From NCBI GenBank assembly GCA_963666945.2, contig CAXXRT010000054.1:3236-67235 (forward strand): a DNA stretch of 64,000 nucleotides. The letters are read 5' to 3'. Below the pieces are notes generated by a model that ran no database searches, had not been told where the DNA came from, and saw only the letters and a program-made list of their open reading frames with translations. Shown piece after piece: positions 26,558-36,190 of the stretch; position 1 is the stretch's first letter, and every line of letters starts with the position of its first letter. This stretch comes from G963666945 sp963666945 (GTDB taxonomy: Bacteria; Bacteroidota; Bacteroidia; Bacteroidales; Marinifilaceae). A program made the position numbers and the translations under genes.

Positions 26558-27067
26558 ATGAGACACAGGAAAAAATTTAATCATTTAGGAAGAAAAAGTG
26601 CTCATAGAAAAGCGATGTTAGCAAATATGGCTTGTTCTTTGATCGAACATAAAAGAATTAAGACAACCACTGCTAAAGCTAAAGCACTTAAGATGTATAT
26701 CGAACCCTTGATTACAAAATCAAAGAATGACACTACTCATTCTAGAAGGGTAGTTTTCGGATACCTTAAGCAAAAAGAAGCTATTACAGAACTTTTCAGA
26801 GAGATTTCTCAGAAGGTTATCAACCGTCCAGGTGGATATACCAGAATACTAAAATTAGGAAATCGTATTGGTGATAACGCAGAAATGTGTATGATCGAAT
26901 TGGTTGACTATAACGAAACATATACAGAAACTAAATCTGAAGCTAAAAAAACTTCTCGTAGAAGGAGAGGTGGGAAAAAAACTACAGAAGAAACTCCGGT
27001 TGAAGTAGAAGAAACAAAAGCTGAAGAAGTAGTTGAAACTTCAAAAGAGGAAAAAACAGAGGAATAA
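26558..27067 (+). CDS. rplQ: 50S ribosomal protein L17
   Basis: 169 residues. Core MRHRKKFNHLGRKSAHRKAM and RPGGYTRILKLGNRIGDNAE. After residue 125 comes a low-complexity basic then acidic tail (RRRRGGKK, EETKAEEVVETSKEEK) not found in E. coli L17 but common in Bacteroidota. Last gene of the block, followed by a strong terminator. Confidence 0.97.
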   Translation: MRHRKKFNHLGRKSAHRKAMLANMACSLIEHKRIKTTTAKAKALKMYIEPLITKSKNDTTHSRRVVFGYLKQKEAITELFREISQKVINRPGGYTRILKLGNRIGDNAEMCMIELVDYNETYTETKSEAKKTSRRRRGGKKTTEETPVEVEETKAEEVVETSKEEKTEE

Positions 27068-27088
27068 TCTTTGTTTACCAGATATTGA

Positions 27089-27117
27089 GGGTATTTGAGA
27101 AATCAAATACCCTTTTT
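27089..27117 (+). terminator. Terminator of the ribosomal block
   Basis: 10-bp perfect stem GGGTATTTGA (27089-27098) / TCAAATACCC (27103-27112) closed by a GAAA tetraloop and followed by TTTTT. Classic intrinsic terminator 22 bases after rplQ. The rest of the 226-base gap before eno holds a TATATTTG (27125-27132) with no proper -33 partner. Confidence 0.9.
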
Positions 27118-27293
27118 GTATTTTTATATTTGCCGTAACAATTATTTAAGATAATCGTAGAAGCGAACCATGCAGACGTTTGCGTCGATTTTTATTTATT
27201 TATTGCATAATATTAGTTTAAGTATTAACTAAAATATTGTAATTTCGGCAAAGCAAAAGAGATTATTAAATTAACATTTTTAAATAATATATT

Positions 27294-28580
27294 ATGGTAC
27301 ATATAGTCGGTGTCCACGGAAGACAGATTCTTGATTCAAGAGGTAATCCAACTGTAGAAGTTGAAGTAACACTTGAGTGTGGAGTAGTTGGCAGAGCAGG
27401 TGTTCCTTCAGGAGCTTCAACAGGAGAAAATGAGGCATTAGAATTACGTGATGGGGATAAATCAGTTTATTTGGGTAAAGGTGTTCTTAAGGCTGTTGAA
27501 AATGTTAATACTATTATTGCGGAAGCTTTAATAGGAATGGATTCTACCGATCAGGTTGCTATTGATAAAAAGCTATTGGATCTTGATGGAACAAAGACAA
27601 AAAGTAAGTTAGGGGCAAACGCAATGTTAGGAGTTTCACTTGCTGTTGCCAAGGCTGCTGCCGAGGCTCTTGAAATGCCATTGTACAGATATATTGGTGG
27701 AGTAAATGCAAAAACTCTTCCGGTTCCAATGATGAATATTATTAACGGAGGTTCACACTCTGACGCACCCATAGCATTTCAGGAGTTCATGATTCGTCCT
27801 GTTGGTGCACCCACTTTCAGTGAAGCATTAAGAATGGGAGCAGAGGTATTTCACAGTCTTAAGAAAGTACTTCACGAAAGAGGTCTTAGTACTGCTGTTG
27901 GGGACGAAGGAGGTTTTGCTCCTGCGTTAGAAGGAACAGAGGATGCTTTGGAAAGTATAATTAAAGCTATAGAGCTAGCAGGATATAAAGCAGGAGAAGA
28001 TGTAATGATCGGTCTTGACTGTGCTGCTTCTGAATTCTATAAAGATGGAGTATATGATTATACTATCTTTGAAGGAGAAAACGGAGCAAGGAGAAATTCA
28101 GAGGAGCAGGCTGCGTATCTTGAAGAACTAATAAATAAATATCCTATCGATTCTATAGAGGATGGAATGGATGAAGGAGACTGGGAAGGATGGAGAGTTC
28201 TTACCGAAAAAATAGGAGATAGATGTCAGTTAGTTGGTGACGATTTATTTGTTACCAATGTTGAGTATCTTTCAAGAGGAATAAAGGAGAACTGTGCTAA
28301 TTCTATCCTTATTAAAGTAAATCAGATAGGAACATTAACTGAAACATTAGATGCAATTGAGATGGCTCACAGAGCCGGATATACATCAGTTACTTCGCAT
28401 CGTTCAGGAGAAACAGAGGATGCTACAATTGCTGATATTGCAGTAGCTACAAATAGCGGACAGATTAAGACAGGATCATTAAGTCGTTCTGACCGTATGG
28501 CTAAGTACAACCAATTACTTCGTATTGAAGAGGAATTAGGTTCTACAGCTATTTTCAATGGAAAAACTTTTAGGAAATAA
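27294..28580 (+). CDS. eno: Enolase
   Basis: 428 residues; converts 2-phosphoglycerate to phosphoenolpyruvate in glycolysis. Motifs GRQILDSRGNPTVEVEV, GAVPSGASTG-like GVPSGASTGENEALELRD, AVGDEGGFAP, SIEDGMDEGDW and ILIKVNQIGTLTET followed by SHRSGETED are intact with all catalytic residues. Stands alone between two terminators. Confidence 0.98.
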   Translation: MVHIVGVHGRQILDSRGNPTVEVEVTLECGVVGRAGVPSGASTGENEALELRDGDKSVYLGKGVLKAVENVNTIIAEALIGMDSTDQVAIDKKLLDLDGTKTKSKLGANAMLGVSLAVAKAAAEALEMPLYRYIGGVNAKTLPVPMMNIINGGSHSDAPIAFQEFMIRPVGAPTFSEALRMGAEVFHSLKKVLHERGLSTAVGDEGGFAPALEGTEDALESIIKAIELAGYKAGEDVMIGLDCAASEFYKDGVYDYTIFEGENGARRNSEEQAAYLEELINKYPIDSIEDGMDEGDWEGWRVLTEKIGDRCQLVGDDLFVTNVEYLSRGIKENCANSILIKVNQIGTLTETLDAIEMAHRAGYTSVTSHRSGETEDATIADIAVATNSGQIKTGSLSRSDRMAKYNQLLRIEEELGSTAIFNGKTFRK

Positions 28581-28603
28581 TTGTTTCCGGGATATAATAA
28601 AAA

Positions 28604-28637
28604 AGAGGAATCATTTAAATGATCCCTCTTTTTTTTG
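28604..28637. terminator. Terminator after eno
   Basis: Stem AGAGGAATCATTT (28604-28616) / AAATGATCCCTCT (28617-28629) with one mismatch, A-run before and T8 run after. Serves eno on the plus strand and, with its A-run, possibly the minus-strand gene ending at 28686. Confidence 0.85.
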
Positions 28638-28685
28638 ATCGGATAGAGAAATTACCTCTTTTTTTACCTAATTGTTTTATATCGA

Positions 28686-29159
28686 TTAACCTTTTTCGTG
28701 ATAACTTTTACATGGTAAAGAATATATTTTATTAACAATTACCCATTCCTCTTTTTCTTTAATAAGTGATAAATACTCTACATAGCATTCCCTGTCTTTA
28801 TTTTTGAGTAATAATTTTACAATGGCAGTATTTCCTGTTATGTCAACCATTTTAATATCGCAACAGTAATTTCTGCAGTCGAATGTTTTAGGATACTTTT
28901 CTATTTGTTTAATCCTGTTTATACAATCTTTTTTTGTCACTCTGGTCATTTGCCCGTCAAAAAGGCCCCTGCATTCAAAGTCCTTGTGGATATACTTTTT
29001 GACAGCCTCAATATTATTACCGTTGTTTAACCCATCAATATAAGCTTGCTTCACAATATTTTTTATTGTTTTAGCTTCCATTGCGGGATTAGAATCAGGA
29101 TTAGCAAAAGAAAAAGTTGTAAATAGGCATACTGTTAAAGTAATTAAAATTGTTTTCAT
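28686..29159 (-). CDS. Secreted NTF2-like (putative lumazine-binding type) protein
   Basis: 157 residues: signal peptide ending around residue 19 (TTFSFA), then an NTF2/SnoaL-like fold, with ALKTIKNIVKQAYIDGLNN-type first helix, VKKYIHKDFECRG, and strand pattern GNTAIVKLLLKNK. Such proteins have no single known function. Six cysteines (CRG, CIN, CRNYCC) are unusual for this fold and might allow disulfides or metal binding, in keeping with the metal-type cluster upstream. Confidence 0.7.
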   Translation of the reverse strand: MKTILITLTVCLFTTFSFANPDSNPAMEAKTIKNIVKQAYIDGLNNGNNIEAVKKYIHKDFECRGLFDGQMTRVTKKDCINRIKQIEKYPKTFDCRNYCCDIKMVDITGNTAIVKLLLKNKDRECYVEYLSLIKEKEEWVIVNKIYSLPCKSYHEKG

Positions 29160-29404
29160 AATACCTGTGTTTTTAAATTGTTATTTGGTTTAATACATAT
29201 GTCTACTTTGAATGCAATAGCTGTGCCAAAGTTATTAACATATTCTTAATCAGTAGTGTTAAGCATATGAGGTGTAGGAAGATTGTGTACGGAAGTAGTA
29301 TAATCATGTGCATCCGTGTACATAAATATTTTATTTTCTTAAATAACTGTTAATTTACCTTTGGAGGAGTATTTTTTTCCAATACTTTAATATATTTGTT
29401 CACG
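29160..29404. other. Divergent intergenic region
   Basis: 245 bases between the minus-strand NTF2-like gene and the plus-strand HYC_CC_PP gene. A TATATTTG lies at 29391-29398, only 6 bases before the ATG at 29405, without a TTTG at the 19-base spacing. Nothing else is recognised. Confidence 0.4.
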
Positions 29405-29863
29405 ATGAAGAGTATAATAAATAAAATACTGGTACTATTTTCAGCAGTGATGTTTTTAATAGCATCTGTTGGAGTGAACGTATTCAGTCACTTTTGTTCC
29501 CATTGTCATGTCTCTTATTACAGCGTGGATGTCACCCCTATAGAAGAAGAATGTCAATGCGAGCATGATTGTACTTGTTGTTGTCATTGTCATAAATCAG
29601 CGGAGTCAGAACATAACGGTTGTGGTCACAGCCACAAGCACAAATGCGGAATGCACAGTCACGAGCACGAGTTCTACCATATTGACGACTCTTATAACAC
29701 ACCGGAAAAGACATATACAAACAATATAATATTAATAGCCTTTCTATTCAAATATCTTGGTAGTTTTGATACCACCGGGGATACATGCCCCAGATACCCC
29801 ATAAATAAAGAGAGGCCCTTCGAGCCAGATCTGATACGGCTATACTGCACCATGCTATGTTGA
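29405..29863 (+). CDS. HYC_CC_PP family His/Cys-rich envelope protein
   Basis: About 152 residues: N-terminal membrane segment/signal, then a stretch packed with Cys and His (HFCSHCH, CQCEHDCTCCCHCH, HNGCGHSHKHKCGMHSHEHE). The start at 29405 (MKSIINKILVLF) is preferred over an upstream TTG. The pattern matches the Bacteroidota HYC_CC_PP family that often precedes TonB receptors and HMA proteins, here in the same order. Metal binding (copper or zinc) is inferred from composition. Confidence 0.75.
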   Translation: MKSIINKILVLFSAVMFLIASVGVNVFSHFCSHCHVSYYSVDVTPIEEECQCEHDCTCCCHCHKSAESEHNGCGHSHKHKCGMHSHEHEFYHIDDSYNTPEKTYTNNIILIAFLFKYLGSFDTTGDTCPRYPINKERPFEPDLIRLYCTMLC

Positions 29864-29951
29864 TCCCCAACACCATTATCATAAAATAGGTGATATAAAC
29901 TACAGGTGTGCAGAAAAACAGATAAATTTTTTTATAATTAGTATTAGTAAT

Positions 29952-32205
29952 ATGAGAATAGTATTGTCATTACTTTTCTTATGCTCTATGTTGTCTGTTA
30001 AGTCACAGAGTATAAGTGGAAAAGTATTTGAAAGAAACGGGGATAATGGAAAAACCCCTTTACCCGGAGCCAATTTATACTGGTTAAATACCACAAAAGG
30101 TACCACATCTACAGAAGATGGGAGTTTCGAGTTAGAAAAAGTTAAGGGGAATAATAAGCTAGTAGTAAGCTATATAGGCTATAAGAGTGATACTCTAAAT
30201 ATAGAGAAAGGTAAGGATTATATTGAGATTGTTATGCGTTCAGGGCAAGATCTTGAGGAAGTCCTGATAGTACAGCGCAAGCGAACCTCATATATGGACA
30301 CAAACAAGCCCATAGTCAGTCAGGTCGTAACCGGAGAGGAGCTATGTAAAGCCGCATGTTGTAATCTTGGCGAAAGCTTTGAAACCAATGCCTCTGTTGA
30401 CGTATCGTATGCCGACGCCGCTACCGGGGCAAAGCAGATTCAGATGCTAGGATTGACCGGTCAGTATATACAGATGATGACCGAGAATATGGCCAATTTC
30501 AGGGGAATTGGCATCTAAGTTTGGATTAAACTATATACCGGGAGCTTGGATGGACGCAATTTCCATTTCCAAGGGTACAGGATCTGTAATTAACGGATAT
30601 GAATCAGTGGCCGGACAGATTAGCGTTGACTACAAAAAGCCAGAAAGGAGCGAGAAATTCTTTATCAATGGATATGGAAACGGAACAGGGAAGATGGAAC
30701 TAAATTCCAACTTCGCCATAAATCTTGGAGACCATTGGAAGACCATGTTCTTATTACACGGAAGCAGGCTAGATAAGAAGCACGATGATAACTCAGATGG
30801 ATTCCTTGACATGCCCCTTGTTGATCAGATAAATCTGATTAACAGGTATAGATTTAAAAACGATGACTGGAACATACAGTTCGGTGTTAAGATACTAGAC
30901 GAGAAAAGATTAGGCGGGCCAGGTAGCTTTCAATCAAGATAAATCAAGAGAAGAGCAGGAAGATCTATATGGAATTAAACTAGATACAAGAAGATATGAA
31001 GGATTCTTAAAAATAGGGTACTTGATGCCAGAATACGAAAACACATCTATGGCACTGCTGGTTAATATTTCAGATCACGAGCAGGACTCCATATTACGGT
31101 AAAAGAGATTACTACGGAAGACAAAAATCAGCTGAAGTCAACTATATTTTCCAGTCAATATTCGAGGTATAATCCAGACCAGAAATTCTCAACAGGATTT
31201 AGTTATATGTACGATAAGTACGATGAAAACCTCGATCAGATAGGCTTTGGAAGAGAAGAAAGAGTATTTGGAGGATTTTTCCAGTACACAGGAATATTTG
31301 GAGATATGTTTACAGCTATGGCAGGAGTAAGATTTGATCACCATAACCTATATGGGTCGTTCTTTACCCCAAGACTACATTTAAAATTCAGCCCAGATGA
31401 GAACACATCTGTCAGAGCATCAGCAGGAATGGGATACCGTTCGGCTAATGTTATAGCAGAAAACAATATTTATCTTGGAAGTTCAAGAGAGGTATGGGTA
31501 AACGGAAATAAATTTACAGATGCCATTCAGATGGAACGATCTGGATATGGAAGAAGCCTGGAACTATGGAATAAACGTTAACCGTAAGATCGATATTTTG
31601 GGGCGCACTTTAAATATTAACGCAGAATATTACAGAACTGACTTTAACAAGCAGGTTATTATCGATCTTGATACAGATCCAACAGTCCATGAATTTTATG
31701 AATCTTGACGGAAAGTCATATTCAAATTCCTACCAGATAGAACTGAAGTACGAGATTTTAAGGCACCTTGAAACAACCGCAGCATACAGATACAACGATG
31801 TAAAACAGACAATAAACGGAGAACTTCAGGAGCCTGCACTGCGCAGCAGGTATAAAGGATTGTTGAATTTCTCATATACAACAAATATGAAGATATGGCA
31901 GTTTGACTATACCTTCCAGTTTAATGGCCCGGGACTGTATGCCTAACTCAGATATGCTTCCTGAGCAATACAGAACAAAAGACGAATTCGATTCATATAC
32001 AGTCATGAATGCCCAAGTGACCAAGTGGTTTAGAAGATGGAGTGTTTATGTCGGTTGTGAAAACATAGGAGACTTCAAGCAGGATAATCCTATTGTAGCA
32101 GCAGACAGACCATTTAGTGAGAATTTCGATACATCAAAAGTATGGGGGCCAATTCACGGACGTAAATTTTACTTCGGATTCCGCTTTGCAATCGACAGAG
32201 ATTAA
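29952..32205 (+). pseudogene. TonB-dependent receptor broken by about seven frameshifts
   Basis: Outer-membrane receptor, about 750 residues if repaired. Signal peptide, then a carboxypeptidase-like beta-sandwich (PLPGANLYWLNTTKGTTSTEDG), plug (GEELCKAACCNLGESFETNASVDV), and barrel ending KFYFGFRFAIDRD. The reading frame changes near 30507, 30925, 31098, 31167, 31.50-31.55 kb, 31698 and 31930, with protein similarity continuing across each. CCNLGESF with an added cysteine pair is typical of the receptor type paired with HYC_CC_PP proteins. Either a pseudogene or a run of consensus errors. Confidence 0.82.
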
Positions 32206-32249
32206 ATACATTAGAAATATTTTAGCAATGAATTAAACAAAAATTAATT

Positions 32250-32839
32250 ATGAAGACAAAAAATCTATTACTAACCTTATTAATGAGTGTAGTATTTGTA
32301 TTAGGAGCAACAAATACTTATGCAGATAACAAAAAAGATAATAAAGACAAGAAAACTGTTGTTATTAAAGCAGATATTCACTGTAAGTCGTGTAAGGCAA
32401 AATTGGAAAAGAATATTCCATTCGAAAAAGGTGTTCGCGATCTTAAAGTAGATATGAAGGCAAAAACAATAACAGTAACTTACCGTGCAGATAAAAACAA
32501 TAAGGCTAACCTTATAAAGGCAATTGAGAAATGTGGAGTAAAGGTTTTGGAAGGAAGAAGCCTGCTCTGGAAAGTGCGGGAGCAAATTGTTGTAAAGTCA
32601 CAGGCGATAAATCAAAATGCTGTAAGAAGGGTCATAGTCACGATCACGAGAAATGCGACAAAGACCACTCAAAAGAGCATAAATGTACAGGTGATTGCAA
32701 ATCATGCAAGCACAAAAGTTACACAAAAGCAGGTACAGATGTAAAATGCGATGGCAAATGCGACAAAAAAGACTGCAAGAAAGATTGTAAAAAAGAAGAG
32801 AAACACAACTGTAGCGGATGCTCAGGATGTTCTCATTAA
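32250..32839 (+). pseudogene. Periplasmic heavy-metal-associated (HMA) domain protein, one frameshift
   Basis: Signal peptide (ends near residue 25, NTYADN), then an HMA domain with ADIHCKSCKAKLEKNIP, whose CxxC binds a soft metal, and a C-terminal Cys/His/Lys-rich tail (SKCCKKGHSHDHEKC, CDGKCDKKDCKKDC, CSGCSGCSH). The two parts are in different frames, joined around 32551-32560 (GGAAGGAAGAAG). Third member of the metal cluster; likely chaperones copper or a related ion in the periplasm. Confidence 0.78.
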
Positions 32840-32861
32840 GATATTAGCATATAATTATCTC

Positions 32862-32893
32862 AAAGGGGTGGCTATTGTCATCCCTTTTTTATT
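32862..32893 (+). terminator. Terminator after the metal cluster
   Basis: AAAGGGGTG (32862-32870) pairs with CATCCCTTT (32879-32887, one G-T pair), 8-base loop, then a T-run. Placed 23 bases after the HMA gene. Confidence 0.8.
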
Positions 32894-32949
32894 TTAGTCA
32901 ATAAATATGTTTAGCTTATCGTTATATAGTTGTGATTTATAAAACATCT

Positions 32950-32980
32950 TTTGTTAATGAAATCAACTATTATAAATTCG
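32950..32980 (+). promoter_or_regulatory. Promoter of the first LamG/SprB-repeat gene
   Basis: TTTG (32950-32953), 19 bases, TAAATTCG (32973-32980, one mismatch to TAnnTTTG). The ATG of the gene follows 26 bases later. Confidence 0.65.
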
Positions 32981-33005
32981 TGTGTTTTTTGTTTAAAAGA
33001 GATTT

Positions 33006-34902
33006 ATGAGATTATTACCGCTTATTACATTGTTGTTTGTTTTTGCATTTAGCAGTTTGTTTGGACAGTCAAGAGATACTACAATAAAATGTCCCAATGG
33101 AGGGACTTTTAATATCGTAAATATATACGATGAGATAACTTGTAATTTTGGTAAATATGATAATGGTTATAATGACGATTATTATAGCAGGGTTAAGCCA
33201 TTAAATATGAGTGTACGTGTTTACAATGATAATAAGACAAAGTGGCAGAATGTTGGACGCAATAAACTAAGTGATGTATTAAATGGATTTCATTGGACAT
33301 CAAATAAATATGTAAGATTTAAAACTAGTGGATTAGATGATTCTATTATTAAATTTTTCTTGGAGGATCAAAGACGCAACGGAACAATATTAAAAGAATA
33401 TGATATCACTTTCCACATCCACGATATAATACAAATAGGCAATATAGATATTTCTCCAAGAACCTCAGGGAATTCAGATGTGACCATAAACACAATTAAA
33501 CAAGGATCGGGGGCGGTCAACCTTGAGTATTCCCTCGACGGAAATTCTTATGGTTCTTCAAATCAATTTAGCAACCTTAGTCCCGGGAGTTATACCGTTT
33601 ATGTCAGAGATAAGCTAACCGGTTACACCGTCACCAATACTTTCAATGTGCAGGCTCCGGCCCCAGAGGAGCCAGATATAACTGGAGTAATAAGTCATTG
33701 CGACTGTTCCGGAAATAATGGCTCAATAGATATTTCAATGGAAGGTTATGAAACCTTCATAAAATTCGATGGAACCACCGACGTTAAAATAGGAGGCTTT
33801 GATTATGTAGGAAAAACTAATTTTACCATAGAGGGGCGCATAAGGGTTAGTGAGGAAAATTATTCTTTTAGTACTAGGAAATTTATATCCTTATTTGGAG
33901 AGGATAATACCGTTGAGTTTGGATTCATTAATGGGAAACTTTCCTGTTATATAGCCACAGAAGGTTGGGCACAAACTTTTGAGGGGACAAAGCAATACCC
34001 AAACGACGGACAGTGGCATCATGTGGCCGTGAGGGGAGACGGAAGCAAGATAGAGCTTTTGGTAGATGGTGATGTTAAAGATACTTTTTCCAAATCATAC
34101 TCCAAGCTTAAGGTCGATAGCGGAGGAGCAAAAGATATCCTGGTTGGTGACGGAGTCTGGGGTCAGTCAAACGAAGCCTTTAAAGGAGACATAGCAAGGC
34201 TGGCCTTTTGGGAAAAATACTTAATGTAATGATGAAATGGACGCACTCCAGCTTATGGGTTCGAAATGGCTTTCAGGGGAAGAAGATGGTTTAATTGCCG
34301 GTTATAATATAAACAGGAAAGAAGGGGATAGACTCATTGCAGTTGCCCCTGCAGGAGCAACAAACTACGATGGAGAACTGTCAGCTCCAATAGAACAGTG
34401 GCAATCGTGGGTTGAAGAATATAGCTGGACAGGCCCCAATGGCTATAAATCTGAGGGCGTTCAGGATATCTCTCATTTAAAACCAGGAGATTATACAGTT
34501 ACCGTCAATTACGGATACAGCGGAGTCGTAACTACCCCAATTATTAAAACTTTCGAAGTAGAACTGCAAAACAATCTTACCGTTGACTTGACCGACCCGA
34601 CAGTAGAGACAGAAGGTTGTGAAGGGGATATCATAAATCTTTCTTCAGCTATAGGAGGAGGGGTAGCGGAAAAAAACTATATATGGGTAATAACGTCAGG
34701 TTCCGATACAAAAGAGATAACAGGCCAATCCGATTCATTCACATTGCCATTGCTGGAGTCATTAGAATTCAATGGGAACAGAAAAGTCCGTCTAAAAGTC
34801 CAATCCGGCGTTTGTGTTGAAGAGAGCAAAGACAAAACCCTGAATATCCACAAAAAGATAAAAACAAAGCCTATTACCCATAAAAAGGAAAAGAAGAAGT
34901 AG
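33006..34902 (+). pseudogene. Secreted LamG plus SprB-like repeat protein, one frameshift
   Basis: About 630 residues if repaired at 34216-34230, where the frame changes between FWEKYL and NDEMDALQLMG. Order: signal peptide (ends SSLFGQ), unknown N-terminal beta domain, a SprB-type repeat (LSPGSYTVYVRDKLTGYT), a second repeat begun by CDCSGNNGSIDIS, a LamG/concanavalin-like domain (FIKFDGTTDVKI to WGQSNEAFKGDIARLAFW, with GQWHHVAVRGDGSKIELLVDG), the rest of the second repeat (YSWTGPNGYKSEG, LKPGDYTVTV), a PKD/Ig-like domain and the tail IHKKIKTKPITH plus a lysine-rich end. No T9SS domain is seen. First of three paralogues. Confidence 0.75.
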
Positions 34903-35114
34903 TAATATGATTTTTTTCATATGGTGCAGGCTATATAATTATTTGATTTAGGAATAAAAAGACAGTTTCTATTAATTAATATTATTTTTTAATAATTTTT
35001 CTGTATTTTTAAAAAAGACATATAAAATATGTGTATAATTTGTTTCTATGTTATGTGTAATATAGTATAATTATAGGTAGATGATTATGTAGAAACAATA
35101 AAGATTATTAAATT

Positions 35115-36017
35115 ATGAGATTATTACTGGTTACTATTATGTTATTAGTTATTCTAGGTGGAGAACTGAAAGCTCAGGATAAAATAATCGACTGTACTAA
35201 TTTGACTGAATGTAATATTATAGCCGGAGAAACGGTAAAATGTCAGTTTGCTTTTGATGGAAGGGTCAAAAATTTCACATGTTCTCCGGCGGATCTGCAA
35301 ATATTGGAAAAGAACACAGGAAATTCATCACCTAAAGAAGTTACTATTCAATTTGGTGATCCCGGATTTTATCCCGTAGAGTTTAGGTTCGAAAGAAATG
35401 GAAATAAGGTTTTTAAATATAATGTCACGTTTAAAGTAGGGTTACCAAATTCTGTTATTGCAGCCGAAATAGCACACTCTGACTGTACGGGTGAAAGTGG
35501 AGCCATTGATTTATCTATTGATAATATAAATAGCAATATAGAGATAGAATCCTTTTCATGGACAGGTCCAAATGGTTATTCAAAAGAAGGCTCAGAGGAT
35601 ATTATTAATTTAAAGTCTGGTTTATATACGGTCACAGTAAAATATGATTATGCCGGATATTTTACTTCTTCTATAAATAAAACTTTCGAGGTCAAACAAT
35701 TGAACGATCTCGAGGTTAATATTTTAGACACCGAAGGAACTGCTTGCTCAGGAGATCTTCTATATCTTTCAACAGAGACAAAAGGTGGAATAGACGATAA
35801 AACATATTCATGGATTATTACAGAGGGGGCAGATACAAACACTATAATCGGTGCCTCTACTTCTTTCGAAGTTCCTATGGATTTTACAGGTAATAAGAAA
35901 GTCAGACTTAAAGTCCAGTCGGGTGTTTGTGTCAAAGAAAGTAAGCCAATAAATGTTAATATTCACAAAAAGATAAAAACAAATACTATCACCCATAAAA
36001 AGGAAAAGAAAGAATAA
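35115..36017 (+). CDS. Secreted SprB-like repeat protein, short paralogue without LamG
   Basis: 300 residues: signal peptide (LGGELKAQ), N-terminal beta domain, one uninterrupted SprB-type repeat (SDCTGESGAIDLS, SWTGPNGYSKEG, LKSGLYTVTV), Ig-like domain (YSWIITEGADT, NKKVRLKVQSGVC) and the tail IHKKIKTNTITH with lysine-rich end. Residues about 115-300 align closely with the neighbours at 33006 and 36191 minus their LamG insert, so it shows the ancestral or reduced form. No C-terminal sorting domain is seen. The 212-base gap upstream is AT-rich without a clear promoter. Confidence 0.8.
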   Translation: MRLLLVTIMLLVILGGELKAQDKIIDCTNLTECNIIAGETVKCQFAFDGRVKNFTCSPADLQILEKNTGNSSPKEVTIQFGDPGFYPVEFRFERNGNKVFKYNVTFKVGLPNSVIAAEIAHSDCTGESGAIDLSIDNINSNIEIESFSWTGPNGYSKEGSEDIINLKSGLYTVTVKYDYAGYFTSSINKTFEVKQLNDLEVNILDTEGTACSGDLLYLSTETKGGIDDKTYSWIITEGADTNTIIGASTSFEVPMDFTGNKKVRLKVQSGVCVKESKPINVNIHKKIKTNTITHKKEKKE

Positions 36018-36101
36018 TACTCTATTATCTTTCCAAACAAGATAAAATATTAGTTGTTGCTCAATAAAATCCGATCTTTAATCATAAATTAAATATAAAT
36101 T

Positions 36102-36132
36102 GTTGTAAAATATCCCGTAGTTTATATTTTTG
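36102..36132 (+). promoter_or_regulatory. Promoter of the third paralogue
   Basis: GTTG (36102-36105), 19 bases, TATTTTTG (36125-36132), a good Bacteroidota promoter 59 bases before the ATG at 36191. It shows that the three paralogues are not simply one operon. Confidence 0.7.
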
Positions 36133-36190
36133 CCCCACGATTATCTGGTATATGTCTAAATATCAGGGAAACAATTAGAGTAAAGTAATT

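Noticed and set aside
27125..27132. TATATTTG as the eno promoter
   Set aside because: No TTTG at 19 bases and it lies in the tail of the ribosomal terminator, 160 bases before eno; not convincing.
9681..27772. Many long antisense frames in the ribosomal block
   Set aside because: They are shadows of highly expressed, codon-biased genes; none has family-like sequence or a promoter.
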